In this document: one piece after another, positions 23,776 through 24,136 of the stretch
Position numbering within the stretch: position 1 is the stretch's first letter
Layout: every line of letters starts with the position of its first letter
Origin: an uncultured Prevotellaceae bacterium
GTDB taxonomy: Bacteria; Bacteroidota; Bacteroidia; Bacteroidales; Muribaculaceae
Assembly (NCBI GenBank): GCA_947254205.1
Contig: CAMYCE010000026.1
Location: forward strand, 1-24,136
DNA length: 24,136 bases
Direction: 5' to 3'
Program-made: the position numbers and the translations under genes
The notes under the pieces: generated by a model
What the model saw: the letters and a program-made list of their open reading frames with translations, nothing else
Told to the model about the DNA's origin: nothing
Database searches by the model: none

Positions 23776-24136
23776 CTATCCAAAAGAAAGTTTGTCATAC
23801 GGCATGCCGGTATACAAATTCAGCCACCAGCTTCTTGCCGTCCTTGTCCATTTGGCGCATACAGCGGTAAAGTGGAAGACAAATTTCTTGATCCTTGACG
23901 TAGGAGACAAGCTGGTGAACACAGATGATACGGCTCTTATAAAATACGAGAAGAAATTCATGTCTTCATGGGATAGTTCCTTTATGGCACGCCCGATTGT
24001 GTGGCTCGTCGGTATCCGGGCTTCAGGCGATTCCCGTAGGTGGCGCTCGCATCTGTTGACATCTTCCACGCAGTCGCCACTACAGAGGAACACGTCAGAC
24101 ATGGCAGACATTATCTCGTCCCACTGGTAGCCGTTG
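23776..24136 (-). pseudogene. IS1380-family transposase with internal deletion (runs off the window)
   Basis: Open to the right edge. The visible N-terminal part reads NGYQWDEIMSAMSDVFLCSG, CVEDVNRCERHL and SHTIGRAIKELSHEDM, like the N-terminal region of Bacteroidetes IS1380 transposases. Directly after this, NFFSYFIRAVSSVF and SRIKKFVFHFTAVCAKWTRT with LNLYTGMPYDKLSFG match the last ~60 residues of that family. The DDE catalytic core, about 250 or more residues, is absent although the frame is unbroken. It is either an internally deleted, non-autonomous IS or an assembly junction between two IS copies. The downstream terminal repeat was not defined; TCCCCATTGGGGA at 23733-23745 is a small near-palindrome. 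Confidence 0.72.

Noticed and set aside
1..24136. tRNA, rRNA, toxin-antitoxin or defence genes
   Set aside because: No cloverleaf, rRNA core sequence or recognisable protein family of these kinds was seen on either strand.

Overview
The window is a stretch of a Bacteroidales genome, most likely a gut Muribaculaceae/Prevotella-type bacterium (order confident, family inferred). The evidence is a metK, mutS, sufE, PpiD-type foldase and POT transporter gene set, several promoters matching the Bacteroidetes consensus (TTTG, 19-20 bp, TAnnTTTG), a near absence of Shine-Dalgarno sites, and a run of large secreted proteins ending in a shared C-terminal tag. The first 46 bases are not genomic: they are an Illumina Nextera adapter with index, so the left edge is an assembly end.

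Layout. 47-1306 (-): CNNM/CBS/CorC (GldE-like) membrane protein, cut by the adapter. 1676-3418 (+): secreted multi-domain protein with its own promoter and terminator. 3548-5071 and 5232-6812 (-): two POT-family peptide transporters. 6875-7297 (-): sufE, probably in one operon with the nearer transporter. 7698-9824 (-): PpiD-like periplasmic foldase, bracketed by two copies of a palindromic double-hairpin element (A 7416-7627, B 9951-10209). 10212-16134 (-): three secreted proteins; two are tandem paralogs, and the third shares with its neighbour an almost identical 3' cassette (tag plus terminator). 16135-16767: a large regulatory region with the promoter of the upstream secreted protein, a perfect 30-bp inverted repeat (element C), a promoter, and what reads as a SAM-II riboswitch in front of metK (16768-18054, +). 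18196-20430 (+): a fifth tagged secreted protein. 20643-23261 (+): mutS. 23262-24136: a scrambled end with a U32-peptidase C-terminal fragment, an opposite-strand gene end, and an internally deleted IS1380-family transposase.

How it fits together. Housekeeping genes (SAM synthesis, Fe-S assembly, mismatch repair, envelope folding, peptide uptake) are interspersed with five exported proteins that share a gapless ~39-residue C-terminal tag. The tag appears to move between unrelated proteins as a DNA cassette that includes the downstream terminator. The strongest leads are this tag family and its cassette exchange, the SAM-II/anti-sequestor leader of metK, and the palindromic elements around ppiD. 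No tRNA, rRNA, CRISPR array or defence system was seen.
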